Positions 1 to 8,546 are shown, counted from the first letter of the stretch. The stretch: 64,000 nucleotides of DNA from CAVPGP01 sp963704025 (GCA_963704025.1 CAVPGP010000002.1:310001-374000); one strand, 5' to 3'. Made by a program: numbers and translations. The notes: generated by a model from the sequence alone, not told the origin.

Positions 1-441
1 TCGCAACAGGGGCGATGACTCGACGCAGAGCTCCTGGACGATCGCGTGGTAGGTCGCGTCGACGTTCTGGCGGCGCTCGAACTCCAGGCGCTCCCGAACC
101 GTCTGACGCTCGGCGTCCGCGCGCTCGCGGCTCGTCCGCGTCTGACCCAGGAGGTAGCCGCCCACGGCCGCCCCGACGGTCACGAACACGCCGGCCATCT
201 TCAGCCAGAAGAGGCTGCCGCTCGTGTCGCTGCGGATCTGCCTGATCTCGGCGTCCAGCTTGTCGATCTCCCGCTGGTTGCGAACGCTCGCACCGACGCC
301 GACCGGCGTGAGGGCGCCTCGCTCGGCGCGCGACTGGAGCACGAAGGCGATCGCGAGGATCGCACCGACCACCAGCAGGACGAGCACCACGACCACCGGC
401 TGCGTCAGCCCGACGCGGCTTCGCCAGCCGCCGCCCGTCAT
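1..441 (-). CDS. Two-TM protein paired with SLOG gene (3' end outside window)
   Basis: The frame is open from an ATG at 441 to the window edge (147 codons, no stop), so the C-terminus is missing. Hydrophobic segments lie at about residues 16-35 (VVVVLVLLVVGAILAIAFVL) and 78-98, separated by a charged segment with coiled-coil character. A basic, Glu-rich helical stretch follows (ERADAERQTVRERLEFERRQ). The start codon overlaps the upstream SLOG gene stop as ATGA, so the two are probably co-translated. I recognise no family. Two-TM proteins are frequent partners of SLOG-domain proteins in predicted nucleotide-signalling immunity systems, but the roughly 40-residue gap between helices is longer than in typical SLATT effectors. 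Helical tails like this also precede repeat domains in other actinobacterial membrane proteins. Confidence 0.75.
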   Translation of the reverse strand, partial: MTGGGWRSRVGLTQPVVVVLVLLVVGAILAIAFVLQSRAERGALTPVGVGASVRNQREIDKLDAEIRQIRSDTSGSLFWLKMAGVFVTVGAAVGGYLLGQTRTSRERADAERQTVRERLEFERRQNVDATYHAIVQELCVESSPLLR

Positions 442-983
442 CCCGTTGTCCCTCCCCGGGCGACCACTCGATGCGCGACGACGTCGAGGTGGACGACGGG
501 TCGGCCGATGCTCTCGGCGTAGCGGACGGCGCCGGCGGTGCCGCCGATGCCGCGCGGCGGCGCGCCGTCCCAGGCCGCGACGAGAACGTCGCATGCGTCC
601 GCGACCCATCGCATCGCCGCCTCGTAGGCACGGGGCGAGCCGGCCGCGAAGGGAAGCCGCGTCTCCCGCCGCGCCGCGGCGACGAGCGCCCGGTAGCGCG
701 TCCGGCTGTGCTCCGTCGGGAACTCGTCCTCGTACCGCCTGAACGGCCGCACGATCTCGAGCGGGACCTCTGCCGAGAGCGCGGCTTCGGCAAAGAGCGT
801 GTCGGCGCCTTCCGCGAGAGCCGAGACGGCGACGACCCCGCTGGAGGCCGCCGCCTCGCCCGCGAGCAGGGCGGCGCTCTCGGCGTGCACGAAGGCGGCC
901 GCCCCAGGGTCGAGCGCGCGATGACCGACGATCCCGAGACGGAGCATGACCGACACCGTAGGACGTCGACTGGACGTCACCAC
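438..983 (-). CDS. SLOG/Rossmann-fold nucleotide-binding domain protein
   Basis: This 181-residue protein has the marks of the SLOG (Smf/DprA/LOG-like) superfamily. They are an N-terminal LGIVGHRAL strand-loop, then SALAEGADTLFAEAAL (the AEGAD turn), PFRRYEDEF, the segment ADACDVLVAAWDG, and a C-terminal GGTAGAVRYAESIGRPVV. The GGT(A/S) loop is the usual ligand-binding glycine motif. SLOG proteins bind nucleotides or process nucleotide derivatives, and stand-alone members often act as sensors beside membrane effectors. The longest frame starts at a GTG at 983; an ATG at 947 directly before LRLGIVGH is equally possible, since neither has a convincing ribosome site. The stop overlaps the 2-TM gene. 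Fold assignment is fairly safe; the ligand and role are unknown. Confidence 0.75.
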   Translation of the reverse strand: MVTSSRRPTVSVMLRLGIVGHRALDPGAAAFVHAESAALLAGEAAASSGVVAVSALAEGADTLFAEAALSAEVPLEIVRPFRRYEDEFPTEHSRTRYRALVAAARRETRLPFAAGSPRAYEAAMRWVADACDVLVAAWDGAPPRGIGGTAGAVRYAESIGRPVVHLDVVAHRVVARGGTTG

Positions 984-1001
984 CCCCGCCCGGTTCGCGC
1001 G

Positions 1002-2174
1002 TCAGGCGACGGGCGGGCGTCTCTCCGACACGAGCCGCTCCAGCAGCACCACGGCGTGCTCCGGCCCCGGAAGAGCGGCGAGCTCGTCCCTCAGGGCCGC
1101 GGCCGCCGCGCGGTAGGCCGGTTCAGCCAGGACGGCCGACACGGCCTCGGCCACCTCCTCCGGCGCGGCGCGTACCGCGTCGAGCACCCGTGCGACCCCG
1201 AGGGCCTCACACCGCGCGGCATTCAGCGGCTGATCGGCGCCCATGGGGAGCACGACCATCGGCAGCCCGTGCGCCAGCGCGCCGAGCACGCTGCCCGACC
1301 CGCCGTGCGACACGACGGCGCTGCAGTGAGGCAGCACCAGCGACTGGTCGATGTGCCGCTCGACGTGGACGTTCCCGGGGACCGGCCCGAGCTCCTCGGG
1401 GTCGATCTGGCTGCCGACGGTCGCGACGACGTCGACGCGCAGCCGGCCCAGTCCCGCGAGCACCCGCTCGAACAGGTCGCCGGACTCGAGGTTGAAGACG
1501 GTGCCGAGCGTGAAATACACGATCGGCGCCCCGGGCACGCGGACCGTCCACGGCGGCTCGCTGCCTCCCTGCAATGTGTCGGCCGCGAACGAGCGGAACG
1601 AATGGGCGGTCGCGGGCAGCGGAAACGCGGGATCGCGATAGGCGGGCGGGAAGGGCGAGAGGACGAGATAGCGGCTGAGCATCTTCAGCTCCGGATCGGC
1701 GGGCAGCCCGTGCTCGGCGCGCAGCGCGGCCAGCGCGTCGCCGACGAGGTCGCGCCGGAGGAAGGAGCCTGCGCCGATGACGAGCACGCTCGCATGCGGA
1801 AGCCCGAGCCGCTCGGCCGCGACCATGCTCCCGAAGTCGACCTCGTCGCAGACGACGAGGTCGGGCCGCCAGCCGTCGCAGAGCTCGAGCATGTCGGCCG
1901 CGCGCACGCGCGCGTTGCGAACGGCGAAGCCGTCGCGAAGATCGCGCTCCTCTCGCTCGGCGTCGAGCTCGCGCAGCGGGATCCGGGCTGCCGGTGTGTT
2001 GCGGGCATCCGGCCCTGTGACGAAGACGGCGAACCCCAGTGCCTCGATGGCCGGGACGACGGCGGGCCGCCCCGTGAAGGCCACGGTGTGACCCGCGGCC
2101 TCCGCGGCGCGGGCGACCGGGACGAGCGGATCGGCGTGGCCGCGACCGCCCGTGAAGGCGAACAGGATTCGCAC
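1002..2174 (-). CDS. UDP-glycosyltransferase, GT1/MGT type
   Basis: A GT-B glycosyltransferase of about 390 residues. It opens with VRILFAFTGGRGHADPLVPV, the acceptor-domain start typical of macrolide, antibiotic and steroid glycosyltransferases. The nucleotide-sugar half contains SAVVSHGGSGSVLGALAHGL, then LPMGADQPLNAARCEALGV, matching the HGG and D/E-Q sugar-donor motif. The GTG at 2174 is chosen because it immediately precedes this start; the open frame continues upstream but reads as Arg-rich shadow sequence overlapping the DUF1707 gene. It probably glycosylates a small hydrophobic acceptor. No biosynthetic cluster is visible, so the substrate cannot be named. Confidence 0.85.
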   Translation of the reverse strand: MRILFAFTGGRGHADPLVPVARAAEAAGHTVAFTGRPAVVPAIEALGFAVFVTGPDARNTPAARIPLRELDAEREERDLRDGFAVRNARVRAADMLELCDGWRPDLVVCDEVDFGSMVAAERLGLPHASVLVIGAGSFLRRDLVGDALAALRAEHGLPADPELKMLSRYLVLSPFPPAYRDPAFPLPATAHSFRSFAADTLQGGSEPPWTVRVPGAPIVYFTLGTVFNLESGDLFERVLAGLGRLRVDVVATVGSQIDPEELGPVPGNVHVERHIDQSLVLPHCSAVVSHGGSGSVLGALAHGLPMVVLPMGADQPLNAARCEALGVARVLDAVRAAPEEVAEAVSAVLAEPAYRAAAAALRDELAALPGPEHAVVLLERLVSERRPPVA

Positions 2175-2191
2175 CTGTGCGGGCTCGCGCC

Positions 2192-2608
2192 CTACGGACG
2201 GCGAAGCCGTCGCCGACTGAGGGCCATGCGCCGGTAGAGGAGCGCGCTCAGCGCGAGCCAGACCAGCGGGAACGCGATCAGCCCGCCGAGCGTGACGCCG
2301 TTCGCGACGACCCACCCGAGGAAGGCGACGAGGATCGCGGCGGAGAGCATCAGCCAGATCGTCGCGACGACCGCGACGAGCAGCACGTGCCGGACGCGCA
2401 GAGCGATTCCGCCCAGCTCCTCGGGCTGGGCCCACCGGGGCGGGAGACTGCGCAACGCGCGTTGCAGCTCACGGCGGCTCCGCGCCTGCAGCACGCCCTC
2501 GAGCCGCTCGGACAGATCCGCCTCGCTGAGCCGGCCGGCCACGTAGTGGCGCCGCAGCTCCACGGCCGCGTTCTCGCGCTCCTGATCGCCGACGAGCACC
2601 ATCGTCAT
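2192..2608 (-). CDS. DUF1707/SHOCT-like small membrane protein
   Basis: The N-terminal 50 residues (VGDQERENAAVELRRHYVAG, then RLSEADLSERLEGVLQARS) match the DUF1707 domain common in actinobacteria. Two hydrophobic segments follow (VLLVAVVATIWLMLSAAILVAF and VTLGGLIAFPLVWLALSALL) and a basic tail. Function is unknown; DUF1707 proteins are usually small, membrane-associated and often near envelope-stress genes. Either of two close ATGs (2608, 2602) could start it. It is divergent from the homocysteine methyltransferase-like gene and only 17 nt upstream of the glycosyltransferase GTG, so those two may be co-transcribed. Confidence 0.75.
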   Translation of the reverse strand: MTMVLVGDQERENAAVELRRHYVAGRLSEADLSERLEGVLQARSRRELQRALRSLPPRWAQPEELGGIALRVRHVLLVAVVATIWLMLSAAILVAFLGWVVANGVTLGGLIAFPLVWLALSALLYRRMALSRRRLRRP

Positions 2609-2642
2609 GATGGTAACGCCGATCTCGGGTAACAATCATCAC

Positions 2643-3587
2643 GTGCACACCCGCGCGACTCTTCCCCAGCTCGCCGGCGGCGTCTTCATTACGGACGGCG
2701 GCATGGAGACGACGCTGATCTTCCACGACGGCCTCGAGCTGCCGCACTTCGCGTCCTTCGTCCTTCTGGAAGACGACGCGGGCCGCGCCGCCCTCCGTGC
2801 GTACTTCGAGCCGTACGTCGCGGTCGCGCGCGAGCACGAGGTCGGGCTGGTGCTCGACACGCCCACCTGGCGGGCCAATCCCGACTGGGGCGCGCTGCTC
2901 GGCTACTCGGCCGAGGCGCTCGACGACGTCAATCGCCGGGGAGTCGCGCTCCTCGAAGAGCTCCGCGCAGAGAGCGACGCGCCGGTCGTGATCTGCGGCT
3001 GCGTCGGGCCTCGGGGCGACGGCTACCGCGCCGAGGCGCTGATGACGCCCGACGAGGCGGCCGAGTACCACTCGCCCCAGGTCGCCACCTTCGCCGGCAC
3101 GTCGGCCGACCTGGTCAGCGCGCTGACGATGACGTATGCCGAGGAGGCCGTGGGCATCGTCAGGGCCGCGCGCGCAGCCGAGATTCCCGTCGTCGTCTCC
3201 TTCACGGTCGAGACCGACGGCCGGCTGCCGAGCGGGCAGCCGCTCGGAGACGCGATCGAGCAGGTCGACGCCGAGAGCGGCGGCGCCGTCGAGTACTTCA
3301 TGATCAACTGCGCCCACCCGACCCACTTCGAGCACGTCCTCGACGCGGACGCGCCGTGGGTCGCACGGATCGGCGGCGTGCGCGCCAACGCGTCCACGAA
3401 GAGCCACGCCGAGCTGGACGAGGCCGAGGAGCTCGACGACGGCGACCCCGCCGACCTCGGCGCCCGCTACGCCGCGCTCCGCGGCACGCTGCGGAACGTC
3501 ACCGTCGTCGGCGGCTGCTGCGGCACCGATCACCGCCACGTCGGCGAGATGTGCAGGGCGTGGCTCGCCGCGCCAGCCAAGCAGTAG
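2643..3587 (+). CDS. Homocysteine S-methyltransferase family protein
   Basis: A 314-residue TIM-barrel enzyme of the Hcy-binding (MHT/BHMT) family. The N-terminus has FITDGGMETTLIF. Zinc-ligand cysteines are seen in MINCAHPTHF and in the C-terminal VGGCCGTDHRHV. The length fits mycobacterial and plant-type S-methylmethionine-dependent homocysteine methyltransferases, which make methionine. The GTG at 2643 is chosen because the family's conserved start follows closely. A TAACAA-like -10 at about 2630 would put transcription start at or next to this codon, so the mRNA may be leaderless. The methyl donor is not determined by sequence alone. Confidence 0.85.
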   Translation: MHTRATLPQLAGGVFITDGGMETTLIFHDGLELPHFASFVLLEDDAGRAALRAYFEPYVAVAREHEVGLVLDTPTWRANPDWGALLGYSAEALDDVNRRGVALLEELRAESDAPVVICGCVGPRGDGYRAEALMTPDEAAEYHSPQVATFAGTSADLVSALTMTYAEEAVGIVRAARAAEIPVVVSFTVETDGRLPSGQPLGDAIEQVDAESGGAVEYFMINCAHPTHFEHVLDADAPWVARIGGVRANASTKSHAELDEAEELDDGDPADLGARYAALRGTLRNVTVVGGCCGTDHRHVGEMCRAWLAAPAKQ

Positions 3588-3599
3588 TCTCGGCGCCTG

Positions 3600-4440
3600 G
3601 TGATCGCCGTCCTCGGAGGCCTCGGCGCGGCCGCCGCCTGGGCGGTGGGAGCGCTGTGCGCGTCGCGCTCGACGAGGCTGATCGGGCCGCCGTCGGTGCT
3701 CGCCTGGGTGATGCTGACCGGGTTCGTCGTCACGGCGCCGTTTGCAGTCATCGAGGGCGTGCCGTCCGATCTCGGCGGGCGAGAGCTCTGGTGGCTCGCC
3801 GTCGCCGGCCTGGGGAACGTCGCAGGCCTCCTGCTCGAGTACGGGGCGCTGCGTGTCGGAAAGGTCTCGATCGTGATGCCCATCGTCTCGACCGAGGGCG
3901 CGATGGCGGCGGTGCTGGCGATCGCTGCAGGCGAGACGGTCGGCCTCGGAGCGGGCGCGATGCTGGCGCTGGTCACGATCGGGGTCGTGCTCGCCAGTAT
4001 CGGGCCGGGCGGCAGGCTCCGGCGACCCGCTGCGGGCGACGCTGCTCGCCGCGGCCGCGGCGCTCTGCTTCGGCGCAAGCCTCTACGCGACGGGACGCAT
4101 CAGCGAGGAGCTGCCGCTCGTCTGGGCCCTCGTCCCGGCGCGCGTCGTCGGCGTCGTCGCCGTCGCCCTGCCTCTCGCCGCCGCGAGGCGCCTGCGGATC
4201 ACCCGCGCTGCGCTCCCGCTCGTCGTCGCGTCCGGCTTCCTCGAGGTGATCGGCGTCGCGTCGTTCGCGCTCGGCGCGCGGCACGGGCTCGCGGTGAGCG
4301 CCGTCCTCGCGTCCCAGTTCGCGGCCCTGTCGGCCGTGGGCGCGTACGTGCTCTTCCACGAGCGCCTCACCCGCGTGCAGCTTGCAGGCGTGGCCGCGAT
4401 CGTCTTCGGCGTCGCGCTCCTGACCGCACTGCAGGCCTGA
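3600..4440 (+). pseudogene. EamA/DMT-family transporter with a frame break
   Basis: Frame one (GTG at 3600) encodes the N-terminal five-helix half of a drug/metabolite transporter: VLGGLGAAAAWAVGALCASR, then helices around AWVMLTGFVVTAPFAVI and SIVMPIVSTEGAMAAVLAIA. At about 4008-4016 the homology moves to the next frame. It continues as GDPLRATLLAAAAALCFGAS through VQLAGVAAIVFGVALLTALQA and stops at 4440. Joined, the product is about 279 residues, normal for EamA proteins. One extra base explains the break. It may be a true pseudogene or a consensus error. It follows the methyltransferase by 12 nt on the same strand and converges on ftsH. Confidence 0.8.
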
Positions 4441-4452
4441 CCTGCAGCCGAT

Positions 4453-6438
4453 CTAGCCGTCGATCCGCGACCGGGCCGCCGCCGCGAGCGGGTCGGCGCT
4501 CGCCGTCGCGGTTCGCGGCACGCCTGCGGCCGCGTAGGCGTCGTCTTCGTCGAGGGTCTCGTGCTCGAGCAGCGCGGTCGCGAGCGAGTCGAGCTTGCTG
4601 CGATGCTCCCGCAGGAGCGCAACCACCTGCTCGTGCGACTCGTCGACCACGCGGCGCACCTCGTCGTCGATGAGCTGCTGGGTGTGCGGGGAGACCTCTG
4701 CGGCGCCCGGGAGGAACGGGCCGGTGCCGTCGCGGGGGATCACCGTGACCGGGCCGATGGCCGAGCTCATGCCCCAGCGGCCGACCATCTGGCGGGCGAT
4801 CGCCGTGAGCTGCTCGATGTCGGACTCCGCGCCGGTGCTCGTCTCGCCGTAGACGACCTCCTCCGCGGCCCGCCCGCCCAGCGCGACCTTGATCTTCGCG
4901 TGCACCTCGGGCTCGCGGTAGTTGAAACGGTCGCTGTCGGGCGCGGCGAAGGTGACGCCGAGCGCCAGGCCGCGGGGGATGATCGAGACCTTGCGCACCG
5001 GATCGGCGCCGTCGGTCAGCATGCCGACAACGGCGTGGCCGGCCTCGTGGTAGGCGGTGCGGCGCCGGTCCTCGAGGCTCATCATCACCCGGCGCTCGGC
5101 GCCGAGCACGATCCGCTCGAGCGCGTCGGTGAAGTCGGACTCCTCGACGACGTCGTGATTCCGCCGCGCCGCCAGCAGCGCCGCCTCGTTGACGAGGTTC
5201 GCGAGATCCGCTCCGACCATGCCCGGCGTCGTCGCCGCGATCCGGCTCAGGTCGACGTCCGGCGCGAGCGGCACGCCGCGCGTGTGCACCTTGAGGATGG
5301 CCTCGCGGCCGTCCCGGTCGGGCGGCTGCACCGCAACCCTCCTGTCGAAGCGACCGGGACGGAGCAGCGCCGCGTCGAGGACGTCGGGCCGATTGGTCGC
5401 CCCGATCACGATCACGCTGGTCGACGAGTCGAACCCGTCCATCTCCGTGAGGATCTGGTTGAGCGTCTGCTCGCGCTCGTCGTTGCCGCCGCTGAAGCCT
5501 GCGACCCCGGACGTCCGTGATCGGCCGATCGCGTCGAGCTCGTCGATGAACACGATCGCCGGGGCGGCCTCCTTCGCCTGAGCGAACAGGTCGCGCACGC
5601 GCGATGCGCCGACGCCCACGATCGCCTCCACGAACTCGGACGCGGCCAGGGAGAAGAACGGGACGTCGGCCTCCCCCGCCACCGCCCGCGCGAGCAGTGT
5701 CTTGCCCGTGCCCGGCGGCCCCGAGAGAAGCACGCCATGTGGAATCCGGCCGCCGAGCCGCCGGTACTTCTCGGGGTGGCGCAGGAAGTCGACCACCTCG
5801 GTCAGCTCCGCCTTCGCCTCGTCGATCCCGGCGACATCCGCGAACGTGACCCGGTCGCCGGACGGCTGATAACGGCGGGCGCGCGAGCGGCCGAACGACC
5901 CGAGCAGACCCTGCACGTTTCCGGCACGCCGCATCAGCCAGACGAGCAGGAAGACAAAGAGGATCGTCGGGCCGAATCCGAGCAACAGGCTCTGCCACCA
6001 CGGACCGCCGGTATCGAGCGGCTCGGCGTTCACCACCACGCCCTTCTTCTGGAGCAGGGCCGACAGCGCGTCGTTGTCGGCAAAGGCGGGGATCTCCGTC
6101 CGGAAGCGCGTCGTCGGCTTCGACCCCGCGTACTGCAGCTTCTGGCTGAACGTGCCCTGGATCGCCGTTCCCTTCGAGGTGATCTCCTTCACGTGCCCGG
6201 CCTCCACCTGCTCGAGGAAGAAGGGGCTGTACGGAACCCGGACGCGGGACTCCGGCTCCATCGCCCGAGAGGCGAAGTAGAAGTTGGCGGCCAGCAGCAC
6301 AGCGGCGAAGAGAAGCCAGCGGCGGCTGAGGCGAAAGCGCGGCAGTTGCGGCCCCGTCGGCGGGGGTGGCGTCGCGGGCGATCCGCGCGGCGCCGGCCCA
6401 CCGCCGCTCGCGCGCCGTTCGTCGCGCGTCTCCGTCAC
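4453..6438 (-). CDS. ftsH: ATP-dependent zinc metalloprotease FtsH
   Basis: A membrane-anchored AAA+ protease that degrades unassembled or short-lived membrane and cytosolic proteins. TM1 is RWLLFAAVLLAANFYF, followed by an extracytoplasmic domain, then TM2 (FGPTILFVFLLVWLM). The AAA domain has Walker A GPPGTGKT, Walker B IVFIDELDAIG, and the second region of homology GATNRPDVLDAALLRPGRFD. The zinc site is HEAGH, with a distal Asp in ESDIEQLT. I choose a GTG at 6438, preceded by AGGAG. The open frame extends to an ATG at 6546, but that codon coincides with the divergent gene's start, and the divergent gene's ribosome site lies inside the extension. The shorter form has about 661 residues, normal for FtsH. 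Confidence 0.93.
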   Translation of the reverse strand: MTETRDERRASGGGPAPRGSPATPPPPTGPQLPRFRLSRRWLLFAAVLLAANFYFASRAMEPESRVRVPYSPFFLEQVEAGHVKEITSKGTAIQGTFSQKLQYAGSKPTTRFRTEIPAFADNDALSALLQKKGVVVNAEPLDTGGPWWQSLLLGFGPTILFVFLLVWLMRRAGNVQGLLGSFGRSRARRYQPSGDRVTFADVAGIDEAKAELTEVVDFLRHPEKYRRLGGRIPHGVLLSGPPGTGKTLLARAVAGEADVPFFSLAASEFVEAIVGVGASRVRDLFAQAKEAAPAIVFIDELDAIGRSRTSGVAGFSGGNDEREQTLNQILTEMDGFDSSTSVIVIGATNRPDVLDAALLRPGRFDRRVAVQPPDRDGREAILKVHTRGVPLAPDVDLSRIAATTPGMVGADLANLVNEAALLAARRNHDVVEESDFTDALERIVLGAERRVMMSLEDRRRTAYHEAGHAVVGMLTDGADPVRKVSIIPRGLALGVTFAAPDSDRFNYREPEVHAKIKVALGGRAAEEVVYGETSTGAESDIEQLTAIARQMVGRWGMSSAIGPVTVIPRDGTGPFLPGAAEVSPHTQQLIDDEVRRVVDESHEQVVALLREHRSKLDSLATALLEHETLDEDDAYAAAGVPRTATASADPLAAAARSRIDG

Positions 6439-6544
6439 CTCAGCGGGCTCCTGCGTGGTGCGGGCATTCCGCTCTTTTAGCGCGTCGGCGTCTCCGTGGC
6501 CAGCGCCGCCGTTTACCGAGTGCAGCGCCGGGGAGGTGAAGGTC

Positions 6545-7315
6545 ATGGGTCGAGTGCTGGAACGGGGCGACCTCTTCTTCTTCTACCGGCCGCGGGTCGA
6601 GGGCGACGAGGCCGACGAGGCGGCTGGCGCGGACGATGTTCAGCGCTTCTTCTTCGTCCTGGAGCCCGACGGCGCGCAGCGTTTGCGTCAGATCGTGATC
6701 GGGCGGAAGCGGCTGCCTGATCCCGAGAGCCACGAGCGCGGCTGGGGGGTCGTCGCGCTGGTCACCGACGATCCGGCCGAGATGCGGCGCGAGCTCGAGC
6801 CGACGACCTACGAGACGAAGGCCTCCGAGACGGGGACGCGAGGCGTGCGCGTTCTGCCGGAGGCCCGGCCCGCCGGCGAGGCGCGCTACGCGATCGTCGA
6901 GCACGAGCGCCACACGCATTTCGCGTACGCGCTCGAGCTTCCGTCCGAGCCGGGGCCGGTCCAGCGCGAGCTGCGGATCAAGCGGGAGGCGAGCTACATC
7001 ATCGCCGTCAGGAACCCGGAGACGCCGGCGCCGCCCGGGGCCGGTCTCACGCCCCGGGAGCGGGCCGACTACCCACCCGAGTTCCTCGAGCGCTTCGACG
7101 GCAGGCGGTTCAGCCTGGTCGACCCACCCAGCCTGCTCGACTTCGAGGGCGCCGAGCTCGTCCTGATCGGCGCGGCCGAGGACGTCTCGGACGACCTCGA
7201 CGTCGACCTCGACGCCGAGAGCGAGGCGCTCGAGCACTCCGACATCCTTCACGACCTGCGGCTCCGCCTGGACGAGCTGAAGACGGAGCCCCTGGAGCGC
7301 GGCACGTGGCGCTGA
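6545..7315 (+). CDS. Conserved hypothetical acidic protein
   Basis: A 256-residue soluble protein with no motif I can assign. It begins MGRVLERGDLFFFYRPRVEG and contains FFFVLEPDG, IVIGRKRLP and a central segment with EHERHTHFAYALELP followed by KREASYIIAVRNPE. The last third is strongly acidic (SDDLDVDLDAESEALEHSD). A strong ribosome site (GGGGAGGTG) lies 5-9 nt before the ATG, which makes the start secure. The gene is divergent from ftsH and its ATG shares bases with the first potential ftsH ATG. The pattern of conserved aromatic and charged blocks suggests a real, widely held family, but I cannot give a function. Confidence 0.8.
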   Translation: MGRVLERGDLFFFYRPRVEGDEADEAAGADDVQRFFFVLEPDGAQRLRQIVIGRKRLPDPESHERGWGVVALVTDDPAEMRRELEPTTYETKASETGTRGVRVLPEARPAGEARYAIVEHERHTHFAYALELPSEPGPVQRELRIKREASYIIAVRNPETPAPPGAGLTPRERADYPPEFLERFDGRRFSLVDPPSLLDFEGAELVLIGAAEDVSDDLDVDLDAESEALEHSDILHDLRLRLDELKTEPLERGTWR

Positions 7316-7526
7316 GACGTCAGTCGGACCCCGCATGCGCCATGCGCTTCTCCTCCCCGGTTTCATGTCGGCTCCTGACTCCCTTTCTGTGCAGTGCGGC
7401 GCCGCGTAAACGCGAGGAGCTTCGTCTCGTGGGCGAGCGTGGACGTCCTCGTCGAGCTCGAGCCGGAGTGGGTCGACCTCCTCGCCGAGAGGCTTGATCT
7501 GAAACTCCGGCACGCACGGCTGGTGT

Positions 7527-7613
7527 GCCAGACCGGCGCGGTTCAACCGGCTCAGGCTTGCCCGTAGCACCACTACGCGTTGCGCCCGATCCGGCTGAAC
7601 CGCTTGGTCTGGC
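7527..7613. repeat. Long imperfect inverted repeat in an intergenic region
   Basis: The 334-nt gap between the hypothetical gene (to 7315) and the VOC gene (from 7650) has no convincing gene. It holds a 24/23-nt inverted repeat: the arm at 7527-7550 begins GCCAGACC and ends CCGG, and the arm at 7591-7613 is its near-perfect reverse complement. A second small stem (CGTAG at 7563-7567, CTACG at 7573-7577) sits in the loop. The whole could form a cruciform or a strong RNA hairpin at the 3' ends of two converging genes. It may be a bidirectional terminator or a miniature mobile element. No T-tract is present. Confidence 0.6.
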
Positions 7614-7649
7614 CCATCCCCGCACGCACCCCAGTTTCACATCAAGCCT

Positions 7650-8546
7650 CTAGCCTGAGGTGACCTCGAGCGCGACGGCGTTCCCCGACGGGTCGCGAAG
7701 GGTTCCGTCGGGGCCCACCTCGTGTCCTGCGTCGGCGACTCGGTTCAGCAGGCGGGTGCGCTCCTCGTCGGAGGCCAGCACGATCGTCCAGCGCCTCAGC
7801 GCCGCCGTGCCGGGCGGCGCGGGGGGCGCGCCGGCGCTCTCCCAGATGTTGGCGCCCAGGTGATGGTGGTAGCCGCCGGCGCTGAGGAACGCCGCCTGCG
7901 CCCCCAGCTGCGCCATCAGGCCGAAGCCGACGACGTCCCGGTAGAAGGAGACGATCCCCCCGAGCTCCGCGACCCGCAGGTGGACGTGACCCATCACGGT
8001 CCCGCCCGGCTGCCCGTCGAACGGCGCGGTGGCCGGATCGTCGAGCTCGCGGGAGAGGTCATCCACGTCGAGCGGCCAGGTGCCCATCCGGCCGACCTGC
8101 CCCTGCCAGAGCTCCCGCGGCCGGTCGCAGTAGATCTCGATCCCGTGGCGATCGGGATCGTTCAGGTAGATCGCCTCGCTCACGAAGTGATCCGAGGCGC
8201 CCGTCAGGGGCACGTGCTCCCGCGCCGCGTGGGCGAGCCAGCGGGCGAGATCGACCCGCCGGGGCACGAGCAGCGCGTAGTGATAGAGGCCCGTGTAGCC
8301 GTCAGCGGGACGCGCGCCGGGAAGCTCCTCGAGCTCCAGCAGCATGCGCGTGCCGACGCCGAGCGCGGCGCGGGCGCCGTCGCGCTCCAGCGCGAGCAGG
8401 CCGATCGCCCGCTCGTAGAACCCGATCGAGCGGTCGAGATCCGCGACCGTCAGGTATACCGGGCCGACCGTCGTGGCCGGGTCGATCTCGGCGGCGGCGG
8501 GCGCGCCGGTGGCCTCCAGCTCCTCGGGGTCGGGCGGCGCGGTCAT
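7650..8546 (-). CDS. VOC-family (catechol 2,3-dioxygenase-like) protein
   Basis: About 298 residues with two glyoxalase/VOC modules. The first is VGPVYLTVADLDRSIGFYER, continuing to NDPDRHGIEIYCDRP. The second is MGHVHLRVAELGGIVSFYRD, with GGYHHHLGANIWES and DPSGNAVALEV. His and Glu ligand positions of the metal site are present (HVHL, HHHLG, terminal ALEV). The layout matches the CatE/YfiE type of ring-cleaving dioxygenase-like proteins found in Bacillus and actinobacteria. The ATG at 8546 is chosen because residues upstream of it look like shadow sequence. The substrate is unknown. Confidence 0.85.
   Translation of the reverse strand: MTAPPDPEELEATGAPAAAEIDPATTVGPVYLTVADLDRSIGFYERAIGLLALERDGARAALGVGTRMLLELEELPGARPADGYTGLYHYALLVPRRVDLARWLAHAAREHVPLTGASDHFVSEAIYLNDPDRHGIEIYCDRPRELWQGQVGRMGTWPLDVDDLSRELDDPATAPFDGQPGGTVMGHVHLRVAELGGIVSFYRDVVGFGLMAQLGAQAAFLSAGGYHHHLGANIWESAGAPPAPPGTAALRRWTIVLASDEERTRLLNRVADAGHEVGPDGTLRDPSGNAVALEVTSG

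Noticed and set aside
471..2237. Long plus-strand open frame opposite the SLOG and glycosyltransferase genes
   Set aside because: Arg/Asp/Glu-rich shadow sequence typical of GC-rich DNA; the minus-strand genes have clear domain motifs. Many other long antisense frames were dismissed for the same reason.
7541..7550. GGTTCAA-like string considered as a tRNA T-arm
   Set aside because: No cloverleaf can be drawn around it; the sequence is part of an inverted repeat.
7394..7567. 57-codon frame with a VDVLVELEP motif as a functional nucleotidyltransferase
   Set aside because: No glycine-serine catalytic start of an MNT domain and it runs into the inverted repeat; kept only as a possible relic.
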